A stretch of 64,000 nt of DNA. Origin: Gammaproteobacteria bacterium. Its GTDB lineage: Bacteria; Pseudomonadota; Gammaproteobacteria; Enterobacterales; Kangiellaceae. Of the stretch, positions 54,283-63,522 are shown piece by piece (within the stretch, counting starts at the first letter, position 1; each line of letters begins with the position of its first letter). The notes under the pieces are model-generated. The model worked only from the letters and a program-made list of their open reading frames with translations. It was not told the DNA's origin and made no database searches. The DNA lies in NCBI GenBank assembly GCA_013373375.1, contig JABXHY010000051.1, positions 24,841 to 88,840 on the forward strand, read 5' to 3'. The position numbers were made by a program, and so were the translations under genes.

Positions 54283-55170
54283 TTAGCTTGTCAAAATGCT
54301 CAATCGTTCGAACACAGGCTCAATTTCCTTTGGCAAGCTAGGAAAAAAGCCTGGTTTTAGCCACTTCCATTCGGGGTTATGAAAGTCAGCCCCTTGTGAG
54401 CCAAGCAGTTGATGACTCTTGGCTAATTCTGTTAGCCATTTTATCATTTGCGGTTCAGCATTGGGATAAGAAAGTTCAATTGCCTCACCGCCAGCAGATG
54501 AAAACTGGTCCACAAGTTCTCGCAATTGTTTTCGGTTCAGTTGATAACGACCTGGATGGGCAATGACTGCAATCCCACCAGCTACTTTTATGGTATCTAC
54601 GACTTTTTCAATGCTTGGCCAGTGAGCTTTTACGTAGGCTCGACCTTTACGCCCTATCAGTCGTTTAAAGGCTCGCTGAGGATCTTGGACAGCGCCCATT
54701 TCCACTAAAATCTGAGATAAATGCGTTCGAGTCAGTGAGTCTGCCGTCAAGCTGTTTATTTTTTCACCAACACCTGATATTCCGACCTTTTCTAGTTTTT
54801 CTGCGTATTGCTGTAAACGATCCCGCCGATAAGCTTGTTGATTTTTGACAAAGCAATTTAGTCCATCGTCGTGAATATCGATACCAAGCCCAACAATATG
54901 AACTTCACGGCTACCAAACTGTGTCGATATTTCGATTCCGGGTATAACATTTATTGTGCTATCAAACGAATGAGATGCTCTTAGTGAATCAATTTCTAGA
55001 TGCGCGCCAATCGAATCATGGTCAGTGATAGCCAATGTTTTCACGCCATGCTGATCCACATGTGCCAATAGCTCAACGACTCCCAGACTACCGTCTGAGT
55101 AGCGAGTATGAGAATGAAGATCGACTGAATGCTCTTTATTAGGCTGCATAGTTATATCTGAGTAACTCAT
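54283..55170 (-). CDS. rnm: RNase AM (PHP-domain 5'-3' exonuclease, YciV/TrpH)
   Basis: This 295-residue protein is a PHP-family metal-dependent phosphoesterase. Metal-binding motifs are VDLHSHTRYSDGS, ITDHDSIGA, VIPGIEIST and VIAHPGRYQ, with a late QGADFHNP block. In E. coli, YciV (RNase AM) trims 5' ends of rRNA precursors and also acts on 3',5'-phosphoadenosine. All conserved His/Asp motifs appear intact. It is divergent from yciB and upstream of yciO. Confidence 0.93.
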   Translation of the reverse strand: MSYSDITMQPNKEHSVDLHSHTRYSDGSLGVVELLAHVDQHGVKTLAITDHDSIGAHLEIDSLRASHSFDSTINVIPGIEISTQFGSREVHIVGLGIDIHDDGLNCFVKNQQAYRRDRLQQYAEKLEKVGISGVGEKINSLTADSLTRTHLSQILVEMGAVQDPQRAFKRLIGRKGRAYVKAHWPSIEKVVDTIKVAGGIAVIAHPGRYQLNRKQLRELVDQFSSAGGEAIELSYPNAEPQMIKWLTELAKSHQLLGSQGADFHNPEWKWLKPGFFPSLPKEIEPVFERLSILTS

Positions 55171-55244
55171 AAAATTGGCGGTTTCGGCTGAGGCACAGTA
55201 TCATTAGGTCTTTCTTGCCACAAGCATCAGGTTAATTTTTGCTC

Positions 55245-55814
55245 ATGAAGTTGCTGCTCGACTTTTTTCCAATATTAGCATTTTTTATTTCGTACAAATT
55301 TTACGACATTTATGTTGCCACCGCAGTGTTAATTATTGCGAGCTTGTTGCAAACCATTGGGCACTGGGTAATCAAGAAAAAATTTGAAAAACTACACGTC
55401 ATTACTCTGGTCGTTTCTATTGTTATGGGCGGCTTAACATTAGCGCTTCGAGACGAAAGCTTTATCAAGTGGAAAGTTTCGGTTGTTTACTGGTTGTTGA
55501 GCAGTATCATTCTAATCTTTATGCTAAGAAAACGTATTGCATTACAAGAACTGTTTGAAGGATTGTTCAAACAGCCGCTCGGATTAAAGCCTGCGTTATG
55601 GCATAAAATAAATGCTCTATGGGCCATCGTCTTAATTGCAATGGGCTTTATCAATCTTTGGATTGCTTACCGTTTTTCACTCGATACCTGGGTTAACTTT
55701 AAAGTCTGGGGAACTATGATCGTCCAGTTCGCATTGATGATTTTTACTTTCGTTTTAATATTTAAAAATATGCCGGAAGAAAATAAAAAATTGTTTGAAC
55801 AAGACTCCGAATAA
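55245..55814 (+). CDS. yciB: Inner-membrane septation protein YciB (IspA/IspZ)
   Basis: About 189 residues with five hydrophobic segments. The opening MKLLLDFFPILAFFISYK is typical of the YciB family, and GLKPALWHKINALWAIVL, shown as KPALWHKINALWAI, lies near residues 120-133. It is linked to intracellular septation and cell-envelope synthesis in enterobacteria. The ATG at 55245 is preferred over an in-frame TTG at 55239; the ribosome binding site is weak. First of three tightly spaced rightward genes with yciI and bolA; divergent from rnm. Confidence 0.93.
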   Translation: MKLLLDFFPILAFFISYKFYDIYVATAVLIIASLLQTIGHWVIKKKFEKLHVITLVVSIVMGGLTLALRDESFIKWKVSVVYWLLSSIILIFMLRKRIALQELFEGLFKQPLGLKPALWHKINALWAIVLIAMGFINLWIAYRFSLDTWVNFKVWGTMIVQFALMIFTFVLIFKNMPEENKKLFEQDSE

Positions 55815-55866
55815 TATTGGGTTAACATTGACTGAACATTTTGACTGAATAAGGTAAACCTCAATA

Positions 55867-56166
55867 ATGTGGTACGTGATTTACGCAGAAGACAAACCAG
55901 ACTCTTTAGATAAAAGGTTGGAGGCTCGCCCCGCACACCTCGAGCGATTAGAGTTACTTAAAGCGCAAGGCCGACTATTTGTTGCGGGCCCCTGCCCAGC
56001 CGTGGATGCTTTAGATCCTGGAACCGCTGGTTTTACCGGAAGTCTTATCATTGCTGAGTTTGATGATTTAGACGATGCTCAAAACTGGGCCGGTCAAGAC
56101 CCATACATGGCTGCAGGTGTATACCAAAAAGTCACCGTTAAACCTTTTAAAAAAGTTTTACCTTAA
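55867..56166 (+). CDS. yciI: YciI family protein
   Basis: This 99-residue protein matches YciI along its length: [14 protein letters not shown] at the start, [25 protein letters not shown] and [19 protein letters not shown] with the conserved catalytic-type His/Asp region (His22 in the first block). The fold is a dimeric ferredoxin-like barrel; the enzymatic role is unclear. It lies between yciB and bolA, 3 bases before the latter, the usual order. Confidence 0.93.
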   Translation: MWYVIYAEDKPDSLDKRLEARPAHLERLELLKAQGRLFVAGPCPAVDALDPGTAGFTGSLIIAEFDDLDDAQNWAGQDPYMAAGVYQKVTVKPFKKVLP

Positions 56167-56169
56167 CTT

Positions 56170-56430
56170 ATGAATAACGAACATAGAATTATTGAAATCC
56201 GACAACGCCTCAAGCAAGCTTTTAACCCTGAACATTTAGAAGTCATTGATGACAGTCACTTACACGCAGGTCATGCTGGCGCAAAAAGTGGAAAGGGTCA
56301 CTTCACAGTGGTTATACAAAGCGAAGCATTTAACGGACAACGGCCTCTAAAAAGTCATCAGGCAATTTACGAAGCGCTCGGTGAGTTAATGCAAACCGAT
56401 ATTCATGCGCTTTCCATTAAAATCCAGTAA
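56170..56430 (+). CDS. BolA family protein
   Basis: This 86-residue protein is a BolA/IbaG-type domain. The core has LEVIDDSHLHAGHAGAK with two conserved His that can ligate an iron-sulfur cluster together with a monothiol glutaredoxin, then FNGQRPLKSHQAIYEALGELM. It starts 3 bases after yciI. Cytoplasmic; likely in iron-sulfur trafficking or stress response. Which BolA subtype it is cannot be decided by eye. Confidence 0.92.
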   Translation: MNNEHRIIEIRQRLKQAFNPEHLEVIDDSHLHAGHAGAKSGKGHFTVVIQSEAFNGQRPLKSHQAIYEALGELMQTDIHALSIKIQ

Positions 56431-56522
56431 TCTTTATCGCATCAATTTCCGTTACAGCTGTTTAACAACTCGATCACGAATATTGGTAGTGACTATTTCA
56501 ATGGTCGCTGTTTGAATCATTT

Positions 56523-57245
56523 CTATTTGGATAAAAAATATTCTTCGTCAAAGGTTTTCATCCACTCAGGATAAAAAACCGTAATCGATGAAACGATTAC
56601 CCCATTAATGAAAGCTTCTGGGAACATCGCAAGTAAAATCCACTCGAATTGCAATGATGTCCCCTCACTCACCAAGGCGATATCCAAACAATAACTCAAT
56701 CCTGTGCCAATTGTGCCTACGAGAGGGATAGTTAACGCACTGCCAATAAATCCAAGTCCAAGTGTATAAAAAAATAAATTACTTGGGTTTTTCGAACGCA
56801 ACCAACGATTGCTTCCCCAAATAAAGGTCGCGGGACATGCAACATTCAATAAAAAATGTCCTGCGACATTAAGCATATCTATAACCGAAAATGCACAATA
56901 AACGGCAGACGCAATAGCGCCTACTAGTAAACAAAATCTAAGCCCAACCATTAAAACGACACTGGTAATCATAATTGGATGAATGATCACTAAGGGTGTC
57001 AAAGCGAAATCCATTAACCAAAAAATGGTAAGCCCAAATATACTGCCAAGAAGTAAATTTTGTCGTAAGCTCACTTCAAAAATTAATGACCAAGGCGCTT
57101 TAACAACTGCCCAGACAAAAATGACGATAGCAACACCATTTATGAGCACCAGTCCAAAAAAAGAAGCAACAGTAAAATCTAAAACCACAATTCGCCAAAT
57201 AATGTTATAAAGCACCTGATATTTATTATAAGCTGTTGTTAACAA
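56523..57245 (-). CDS. CbiM-like energy-coupling-factor permease protein
   Basis: This protein of about 220-240 residues has six or seven hydrophobic segments. Blocks such as LLLGSIFGLTIFWLMDFALT and the end MFPEAFINGVIVSS...FYPEWMKTFDEEYF match a proteobacterial subgroup of energy-coupling factor permeases (CbiM/NikM-like). The classic N-terminal metal ligand (Met-His) of CbiM is absent or far diverged, so cobalt or nickel transport is unproved. No ECF ATPase or T-component is adjacent. The frame opens at a TTG at 57245; GTG codons at 57215 and 57188 are alternatives. Divergent from the Na/Pi gene. Confidence 0.72.
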   Translation of the reverse strand: MLTTAYNKYQVLYNIIWRIVVLDFTVASFFGLVLINGVAIVIFVWAVVKAPWSLIFEVSLRQNLLLGSIFGLTIFWLMDFALTPLVIIHPIMITSVVLMVGLRFCLLVGAIASAVYCAFSVIDMLNVAGHFLLNVACPATFIWGSNRWLRSKNPSNLFFYTLGLGFIGSALTIPLVGTIGTGLSYCLDIALVSEGTSLQFEWILLAMFPEAFINGVIVSSITVFYPEWMKTFDEEYFLSK

Positions 57246-57284
57246 CTCTTCGATGGCTATCGAGTTTTTGTCAAACGAGTCTTT

Positions 57285-58244
57285 ATGCAGTTACTTTTAT
57301 TTATTGGCGGGATAGCATTATTTTTATTTGCGATGCAATTGTTAGAGCATTCGGTGCGCTCTTTGGCAACCGCCCGTCTAAAATCTACGCTTTTGCAATT
57401 TACTCGAACACCGCTATTAAGCGTCTGTACAGGTATTGTTGCCACAGCAGTTTTACAAAGTAGTTCTCTTCTTGGGTTAATTTTACTCGCATTACTCGCC
57501 GTTAAGGCTATTCCACTTAAAAATGCAATTGGCGTTATTCTGGGAGCAAACCTTGGCACAACTATTACAGGATGGTTTATCGTAATCTTTGGATTTAAAC
57601 TTGGGTGGGAATATTTAATTATATTGTTACTACTGTTACTTTTTATAATTCTAGTTTTCAGTAAAAATTTAACGGAAGTAAGGTCTCGAGCAAAAGCCTT
57701 TTTTGCATTTTTCTTATTGTTAGTCGCCTTGTGGTCAATGAAAACAGGCATCGAGTTTGTTTATCAGTACCTTGATATTAAAACCTTCAATCAATCACCG
57801 ATTTGGCTATTTTTTATTATCGGAGCTTTGTTAACCAGTGTCACTCAATCATCGTCAGCGACAATGGCGATTGCACTAAGCGCGGTTAATGCCGATATTA
57901 TTGAGCTACCGAACGCTGTAGCATTGATAATTGGCGCCGACTTAGGTACGACAAGTACTGTCATTCTAGGAGCTGTTAGAGGCGCAAAAATAAAACGGCA
58001 ACTCGCTTTCGTTCATTTATCGTTTAACACCATTGTTGATCTACTGGCATTACTCGCGTTGCCAACTCTCTTGTTCGTATCCACTGATTTATTGGAGATT
58101 ACTGATTCCTTAATTATTTTAGTTTCAATTCACACCTTTTTTAACTTAATTGGCTTGTTAATATTTATGCCCTTTTTATCGCAACTGGAAAGTCTAACAG
58201 TGAAACTTTTTACAAAGAAAAGCGAGACAAACCCACCATTTTAA
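57285..58244 (+). CDS. Na/Pi cotransporter family protein
   Basis: This 319-residue inner-membrane protein is an NptA/PNaS-type sodium-phosphate symporter. The two inverted repeats each carry the QSSS substrate motif: VLQSSSLLG (Gln58) and VTQSSSATM (about Gln188), and each is followed by a GANLGTT or GADLGTT block. No C-terminal PhoU-like domain is present, so it is the short version. It lies alone between the CbiM-like gene and the OGFr gene. Phosphate as substrate is inferred from the family. Confidence 0.92.
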   Translation: MQLLLFIGGIALFLFAMQLLEHSVRSLATARLKSTLLQFTRTPLLSVCTGIVATAVLQSSSLLGLILLALLAVKAIPLKNAIGVILGANLGTTITGWFIVIFGFKLGWEYLIILLLLLLFIILVFSKNLTEVRSRAKAFFAFFLLLVALWSMKTGIEFVYQYLDIKTFNQSPIWLFFIIGALLTSVTQSSSATMAIALSAVNADIIELPNAVALIIGADLGTTSTVILGAVRGAKIKRQLAFVHLSFNTIVDLLALLALPTLLFVSTDLLEITDSLIILVSIHTFFNLIGLLIFMPFLSQLESLTVKLFTKKSETNPPF

Positions 58245-58355
58245 AACCAATTACCCATTCCATCTGTAAAAAGTGACCGTTAATTCAGTATTATTAGTAA
58301 ATTTCATCTCTTATCGATTATATTTAAACTTGAATCCTCACACATTGGCAGGTCA

Positions 58356-58943
58356 ATGATGGAATCAACCAATACTCGTTGGGTAGACTTTTATCAGCAC
58401 AAGGCAGCAGATCACAAAAATCGTACATTGGTCGATTTGTGGACTCAAACCTTTGATGAACTGGAAAAAAATCACGACTTTATCCAATGGATGTTTCCAC
58501 TCCCAGAACCCAGTCCTGTTAATCCTCTAGCACCTCTGCTTGATGCAAATACGCTCGCTGCTGCCCAACAAAATAATCAAGTAAAACAAAACCTGTTGCG
58601 TTCATTTGATACTATGGCTGCATTTTGGGGTTTCACACGTAATGATGAAGGTGGAGTTCAACCAAGTGCACAATTTTCAATTCAAAGCAAAAAGTGGTGC
58701 TGTTATAACGACCACAATCAACTTCGTTTAACTCGCATGCTTCGCTGTATGTCTCTTATTGGTCATCACGACTTAGCCAGTCGAACCGTCGAGTTTTTAC
58801 TCATGCAAATTGCTCAGGCAGGAATTGATTTAAACTCTGTATCTTCGATTAATTATTGGATACAAGCGGTCGAAGATGTCGATGAACTCGAATTGACGAT
58901 GGAAGATTTTGAAGAAAACTCTATTCAGAGCATAAATTTATAG
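58356..58943 (+). CDS. OGFr-domain (opioid growth factor receptor-like) protein
   Basis: This 195-residue protein shows the signature of the OGFr_N domain: NHDFIQWMFPLPEPSPVNPLAPL, seen in part as HDFIQWMFPLPEPS at about residues 40-53. A helical region follows, with LRLTRMLRCMSLIGHHDLA and a WIQAV block near the end. Similar bacterial proteins are known but have no proven function. The end is very acidic. Two adjacent ATG codons (58356, 58359) share a ribosome binding site AGG. No signal peptide. It stands alone. Confidence 0.85.
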   Translation: MMESTNTRWVDFYQHKAADHKNRTLVDLWTQTFDELEKNHDFIQWMFPLPEPSPVNPLAPLLDANTLAAAQQNNQVKQNLLRSFDTMAAFWGFTRNDEGGVQPSAQFSIQSKKWCCYNDHNQLRLTRMLRCMSLIGHHDLASRTVEFLLMQIAQAGIDLNSVSSINYWIQAVEDVDELELTMEDFEENSIQSINL

Positions 58944-59355
58944 TTAAATGTTTTACATGAAAACCTTGCTGTAACCTTAAGTCGCTTTGCAATTAGAATA
59001 TGGTTATGAACTCTAGTTCGCTTCCCAAACTCTTCAGTTGCGCTCATAAAGCCTCCATAATTAACTCTGAAAATTCTCGATAATCAAATCTTTATAAGTG
59101 AAGTGCTTCGCTTTCTTAATTAAAACTTCTATACGCGAAATGGCCATAATCATTTTCACATTGCGATTAGCATCTTATTGACAAGCAACAAAATGTTTAT
59201 CGTTCACTAACCCCCACTTTTCTCCTTAAAGTGAGCGCATGGCTCAAAAAATTTTGAGCCATGCGCAGTTGACATAATTATCGATAATATCTCGACAACT
59301 CTTATGACAGACATGAGAGGTTCTAATCATTTTGCAAAGCAAACACTAAATCGAA
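58944..59355. other. Intergenic region with long perfect palindrome
   Basis: These 412 bases separate convergent genes and are AT-rich. No ORF or RNA gene is credible. The main element is the palindromic hairpin at 59235-59266, annotated separately. Confidence 0.5.
59235..59266. repeat. Perfect 15-bp inverted repeat
   Basis: GCGCATGGCTCAAAA (59235-59249) is the exact complement of TTTTGAGCCATGCGC (59252-59266), with only two bases between. It lies between the convergent OGFr gene and the barrel gene at 59356. It could terminate both transcripts, though no long T-run follows, or bind a dimeric regulator. Confidence 0.6.
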
Positions 59356-60006
59356 TCAAAACAGAAGAGTGACACCAAGTTTTAACTCTTCGCCGAGCCG
59401 ATCTAACTTTGAGTACTCAAGGTTTAATCCAACTGGAAACCTTGGCGACAGCGCCATATTTAAAGTTGTCCTTGTCATAGCAATATCATCCCCGGAATCC
59501 TCTCCGTCCCAACGTACGTGAGATAGCTCAGCTCCTAACCTTACGTAATCGTTGACTTCAAACTGATAACCGACACCAATATCCCAAACACCATCAACTA
59601 TTGAACCTTTATCAGAAAATGTTTCGCAGGAAGTACCCATACAAAATGTCTCTCTATCAACATATTGATAATCGGTAAAGTCTAAAAACGAATAAGTCAT
59701 TGAAGTTTTGGTTTTCTCGGAGATAGCCAATCCTATACCACGCTCAATAATATCGAACTGCTCGGATCCGAACTCGTCACGAGAGTCAATTGATGTTTTC
59801 GAGTGTCTTAACCTTAATAAAGTACCCTCAGCAAACTCCCAATTAGCTTCAAAAGCAGTACCTTCAAGTTCAATATCATCTTCGTCGCTATCTTGACCGA
59901 TTAGCGTCAAAGTGTTGTCGGACACTGTGATGGATGAGGACAGAAAATCTTTCGATAACACTGAGCCACAGGACAAAAGTAAAAGTATACCTAAAATGCT
60001 TTTCAT
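59356..60006 (-). CDS. Small outer-membrane beta-barrel protein
   Basis: This 216-residue protein has a signal peptide (ILGILLLLSCGSVLS) and a strand-rich mature part. Alternating strands such as TSMTYSFLDFTDYQYV and DYVRLGAELSHVRWDG end in LKLGVTLLF, an aromatic C-terminus typical of outer-membrane barrels. It has one Cys pair (ETFCMGTSC) near the middle, likely a surface-loop disulfide. No family name recognised; the general OmpA/Ompβ-barrel type is inferred. First of the accessory exported genes, all leftward. Confidence 0.75.
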   Translation of the reverse strand: MKSILGILLLLSCGSVLSKDFLSSSITVSDNTLTLIGQDSDEDDIELEGTAFEANWEFAEGTLLRLRHSKTSIDSRDEFGSEQFDIIERGIGLAISEKTKTSMTYSFLDFTDYQYVDRETFCMGTSCETFSDKGSIVDGVWDIGVGYQFEVNDYVRLGAELSHVRWDGEDSGDDIAMTRTTLNMALSPRFPVGLNLEYSKLDRLGEELKLGVTLLF

Positions 60007-60242
60007 TATTGCTTCCTTATTTACAACTTAATAAATCAGGCGCAATGATATCCATATCGCAAACACAGTGCCGGTCAATGAGTTGCACGACTGCGACTTT
60101 CGTTTTCACTGAAACGACAAATAATTTTTATCTATTTAAAAACAATGGGTTACGATTGATGGGATGTGTACTTTTAGATGCAGGGACTGATTGAAGGGAC
60201 AGATGTCAATTAGCATAACCGTGAAATATCTAATATCGCTCC

Positions 60243-60276
60243 TTGTTTGCTTGACCGTTAAAATTCAAGCAAACAA
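60243..60276 (-). repeat. Perfect hairpin downstream of the secreted-protein gene
   Basis: A 12-bp perfect stem (60243-60254 with 60265-60276) and a 10-nt loop lie 27 bases after the stop of the leftward gene at 60303. It contains TTGCTTGA, also found in the hairpin after the paralogue at 63463-63500. No T-run follows on the transcribed side. Confidence 0.65.
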
Positions 60277-60302
60277 AAAGCAAAACTCGACCGAGCAACA
60301 CA

Positions 60303-61277
60303 CTACTCGGCGATACCACCAGTACAATTTTGGCTACCTATATTGCAACCAGTTGGAGGTTTAGGTTTATAGTCTAGAGCACCAAAAAATGGATCTAACG
60401 CATGTTTCGCTCTACCGTGAATGGGGTTTTGCCACCATAAATACTTTCTGATGCAAACCTCTCTTAACTCACTGCTAAAACACTGCATAGACGAAGCATC
60501 AAAATCTCCCTTCTCCAATTCATCACCGAATTGATTTTCAAGTTTCCATTGAGGAGTTGTCATAGCACTTTCGGTTAAAGAATAAACCACAGACCATGTC
60601 GAGTGCTCTACTACGTACATCATGAGCACTATTCGCTCGTCACTTGTGTAAAGCTCAACCGACAGAGGTGTATCAATGAATTTGAAAGGGTTAACATTAC
60701 TATTATTTAATACGGCACCTAGTTCTAAGCTAATCACTTCGGCAAAGTCACCGGGTTGCCAAGCAGCATCTACCACCCCTAAATTGAAAACATTATCCAC
60801 CACTCCTAGTGGTGCATACTCTGTTAAATCCTCTCTTGATTTCAAATAACGGTTCGCTGCGAAATTTTGCTTCGATTCAACATACTCTTCGAAAAACGCC
60901 TGATCGGATGCTGTGTTACTTTGAACAAATCCCATTACAAATGGGGCTGAACCAGCAAAACTGGATTTAATAACCTTGACGGTGTAGAAAGCATCAGTTG
61001 TGGAATTCATTACGACATAGACTTTGTTGCCAGTAGAATTTTGACCAAACAAGCCTCCAGCATCTAGACCTGTTCCCGGCTCTCCAGTACCAGAGCCCGA
61101 AGTCGTCATTACAAAGTTCGGGTCAACTAATGCCTTTTCTCTTGCAGCTGCCACATAATCATTAACAGTCTCGCAAGACTGACAGGGTATATACAGCTTG
61201 CCCGCTAGTGGGATTTCCGCGTGTGCCATTTGCAACATTAAAGATAATGGCACCAATAGTTTAAAAATTTGTTTCAT
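60303..61277 (-). CDS. Secreted Cys-containing protein of unknown function, paralogue 1
   Basis: This 324-residue protein has a signal peptide (LLVPLSLMLQMAHA) and a mature part without recognised domain. A CQSC pair (Cys32, Cys35) follows the cleavage site, and four further Cys lie near the end (MQCFSSELREVC and GCNIGSQNC). A Gly/Thr-rich linker (TTSGSGTGEPGTGLDAGG) follows about residue 60. The ATG at 61277 gives the signal peptide and is preferred over an upstream GTG at 61289. The right third is nearly identical in structure to the partial gene at 63523, so this family is duplicated here. Function unknown. Confidence 0.78.
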   Translation of the reverse strand: MKQIFKLLVPLSLMLQMAHAEIPLAGKLYIPCQSCETVNDYVAAAREKALVDPNFVMTTSGSGTGEPGTGLDAGGLFGQNSTGNKVYVVMNSTTDAFYTVKVIKSSFAGSAPFVMGFVQSNTASDQAFFEEYVESKQNFAANRYLKSREDLTEYAPLGVVDNVFNLGVVDAAWQPGDFAEVISLELGAVLNNSNVNPFKFIDTPLSVELYTSDERIVLMMYVVEHSTWSVVYSLTESAMTTPQWKLENQFGDELEKGDFDASSMQCFSSELREVCIRKYLWWQNPIHGRAKHALDPFFGALDYKPKPPTGCNIGSQNCTGGIAE

Positions 61278-61539
61278 AAGGTAAATCACCTACTTTCATC
61301 TCGATTGAGGATTATAACCAAAGAATACTTCCAATAACCTGTTAATATTCCCTATTGATTCACTCTCAACCATTAGCTGAAAGAACAGAAGTTCACATCA
61401 ATGATTAAGTAACTTCCTAACCTACGACAGCCTTATATTTAAAACTTTACCTTAGAAGAGCTTATCCCAAATATTCAACACTTCAGTGGCTAAGAATGCC
61501 AGAAACAAAGAGATTTTTGCCCTTCCGACTACAATCTTA

Positions 61540-61956
61540 CTAAAATTGATAACCCACATTAAAAAATAAGAATGCATCTTTCTCTATGCTGTTCCCATTC
61601 CGCTCAATACGACCGGCGAGAAAATCTACCCCATACACGAGACCAGTCTCGTTAAATCCGTTCGGCCGATACTGATAATGGTAAGTAACAGCACTTATGT
61701 CCGCGAAGACGGTTTTTCGATAGACAGAAACTCCCCAAGCATGGCTTTGATGCTCACTATCATCAAATGCAGCTAAATAGCCAACACTATAAGCTCCATA
61801 CCCAACTCCTAGGATGCCTTTAGACGATTCAGATATATTAGCAGAAAGTTGCATACCAATAGTGCCGTAGGGTACTCCTAATCCAATCGCAAAATTTGAC
61901 TCTTCGGCATTTCCAAAGGTCGAAATAAACAACAGAACAACAAATATTTGTTTCAT
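61540..61956 (-). CDS. Small outer-membrane-barrel-like protein
   Basis: This 138-residue protein has a short signal peptide (QIFVVLLFISTFGNA) and Gly/aromatic-rich strands (LGVGYGAYSVGYLAAF, ISAVTYHYQYRPNG) ending in FFNVGYQF, consistent with a small outer-membrane barrel. The ATG at 61956 has an AAAGGA ribosome binding site at proper spacing and is preferred over a longer frame from 61977. It lies between the two paralogous secreted-protein genes. No family recognised. Confidence 0.7.
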   Translation of the reverse strand: MKQIFVVLLFISTFGNAEESNFAIGLGVPYGTIGMQLSANISESSKGILGVGYGAYSVGYLAAFDDSEHQSHAWGVSVYRKTVFADISAVTYHYQYRPNGFNETGLVYGVDFLAGRIERNGNSIEKDAFLFFNVGYQF

Positions 61957-62037
61957 AAAACTTTTCCTTTTCAACATAAATTACTTTCCTATCATTTTTC
62001 TGTCTGTATAAATAAATCACATCAGGTGATAAAGCAG

Positions 62038-62658
62038 TTAGAATTTATATGACAACAAAAGTCCTTTTTCCGAATAACCATTTCTATAGTTTGCATAATT
62101 ATAGAAAGCAGAAGTCGTCCAGCTTTCTGAAAGCTTATATTCGACTGCAACACCTAGCAAAGCAGATACTTTCATATCATTACTGACGTTGATTAGCCTA
62201 TAATCGTCACGACAAAACAAAAAATTCAAATCCGAATTATTGCACTGTTGTAGTGCTATTTTCTCTTTAGCAATCAACACTCCGACTTTTCCTTGAAAAG
62301 AAATATTTTGATTTAAATATGTTCGATAAATATTCTCCAAACGATAAAGATCAGCTCTAAACTTTACTCTTAATAGCTGATCCGCTCCAGTAATCAGACT
62401 ATCGCCTTGACCATTTTCTATATCAGTTACTCCGAATTGAAGGCTCCAGTTTTTAGAGTACTGATAATCAATACCCCAGGTATGATTAAAAAACATACCA
62501 GCTCCGTCAGCATCTACATTAACGTTTTGATAGCTAAAATCTGACAGACTTTCACTCATTAGACCTAACTGAATTGATAGTTTCGACTCAAAACCATCAG
62601 CAAATGCTGTAGATACAACAAATAAGTAAGTAAATAAAATAAATTTAATATTGAACAT
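62038..62658 (-). CDS. Outer-membrane beta-barrel-like protein
   Basis: This 206-residue protein has a signal peptide (IKFILFTYLFVVSTAFA) and a strand-rich mature part with alternating aromatic residues, for instance SWTTSAFYNYANYRNGY, ending in LLLSYKF, typical of outer-membrane barrels. A Cys pair lies near residues 140-150 (QQCNNSDLNFLFCRDD). It is about 80 bases upstream of the small barrel gene at 61540 on the same strand and could be co-transcribed. Family not recognised; OmpW-like is one option but not supported. Confidence 0.75.
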   Translation of the reverse strand: MFNIKFILFTYLFVVSTAFADGFESKLSIQLGLMSESLSDFSYQNVNVDADGAGMFFNHTWGIDYQYSKNWSLQFGVTDIENGQGDSLITGADQLLRVKFRADLYRLENIYRTYLNQNISFQGKVGVLIAKEKIALQQCNNSDLNFLFCRDDYRLINVSNDMKVSALLGVAVEYKLSESWTTSAFYNYANYRNGYSEKGLLLSYKF

Positions 62659-63522
62659 TGGAATAACCTTTCATAATCCTAATACTTTATTAAAAAGCAC
62701 TCTGTCATTTTCGAGTTTATGCAGAATTGACTTTTTTGACATATTAAAAACCGAGCTCCGACCTTTATCGCCATTCATTTTCAATAAACCTCATGTTTGC
62801 TGCTTGTTTACACTATTTAACGGCTATATATTCACAACTAAGTCCGTTTAAATGTTTGTTAGCTCAATAATTCACTTAAAACTCTAAGCACCCTACATTG
62901 CCGCCATTCCTTAGCAGCGAGAACAATAGTATTCATGCGAAGTGATTTTTTGAAGCGACATGAATGGTAGTAAAACGACTTTCTATTGAACTACGACGAC
63001 ACAGTTAACTTACAAACGAATACCCTATGCTTGTCAGGTCACTTTTAATATAAAGGGCTTTTAAAAACGGTATCCTATAACGATCTAATTACTTGAGGCG
63101 CCTTATTAGAGGTATTTGAATTTAAACAAACGAGGAGAAACAATCAGTAGAACAAAAATAAGTGAAGCGATATAAATTTTTAGCCAGGCTTTAAAAAATT
63201 AATCTAGGCATTCACGCCAAAAAATAGGATTCATTAAAATCGAACAATTCCTATGGATTAGTAAGCATCAAAACTAGACTAAAGGAATTAATGCTCTTAC
63301 TTCAATCCACTTTAACTTACTCTCCTACAGTATCGAAAGAAGGAAACGATAAGTTGATACAATAGGACAAATTAGCGGTGATTTTCTGAATGCTTACTTT
63401 TTGCTTTCATCAAAAGAATAAATATCAGCCGTTCAACTTTTAAGTTGCTTTGGAACAATCACTTTCACTTGCTTGAAGCGCTTAATCCAAGCAAGTGAAA
63501 CGGTTGAGCATTAATCGCAAAC
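62659..63522. other. Long intergenic region in the accessory block
   Basis: These 864 AT-rich bases hold no ORF with a ribosome binding site and no tRNA or rRNA. The right end carries the hairpin at 63463-63500. The promoter of the gene at 62658 presumably lies at the left end. The remainder looks like decayed or non-coding sequence. Confidence 0.5.
63463..63500 (-). repeat. Perfect hairpin downstream of paralogue 2
   Basis: A 13-bp perfect stem (63463-63475 with 63488-63500) and a 12-nt loop lie 22 bases after the stop of the leftward gene at 63523. It shares the TTGCTTG core with the hairpin at 60243-60276. No T-run follows on the transcribed side. Confidence 0.65.

Noticed and set aside
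57257..57751. 164-codon minus-strand frame opposite the Na/Pi transporter gene
   Set aside because: It is antisense to a well-matched membrane protein and its composition mirrors the complement of hydrophobic codons.
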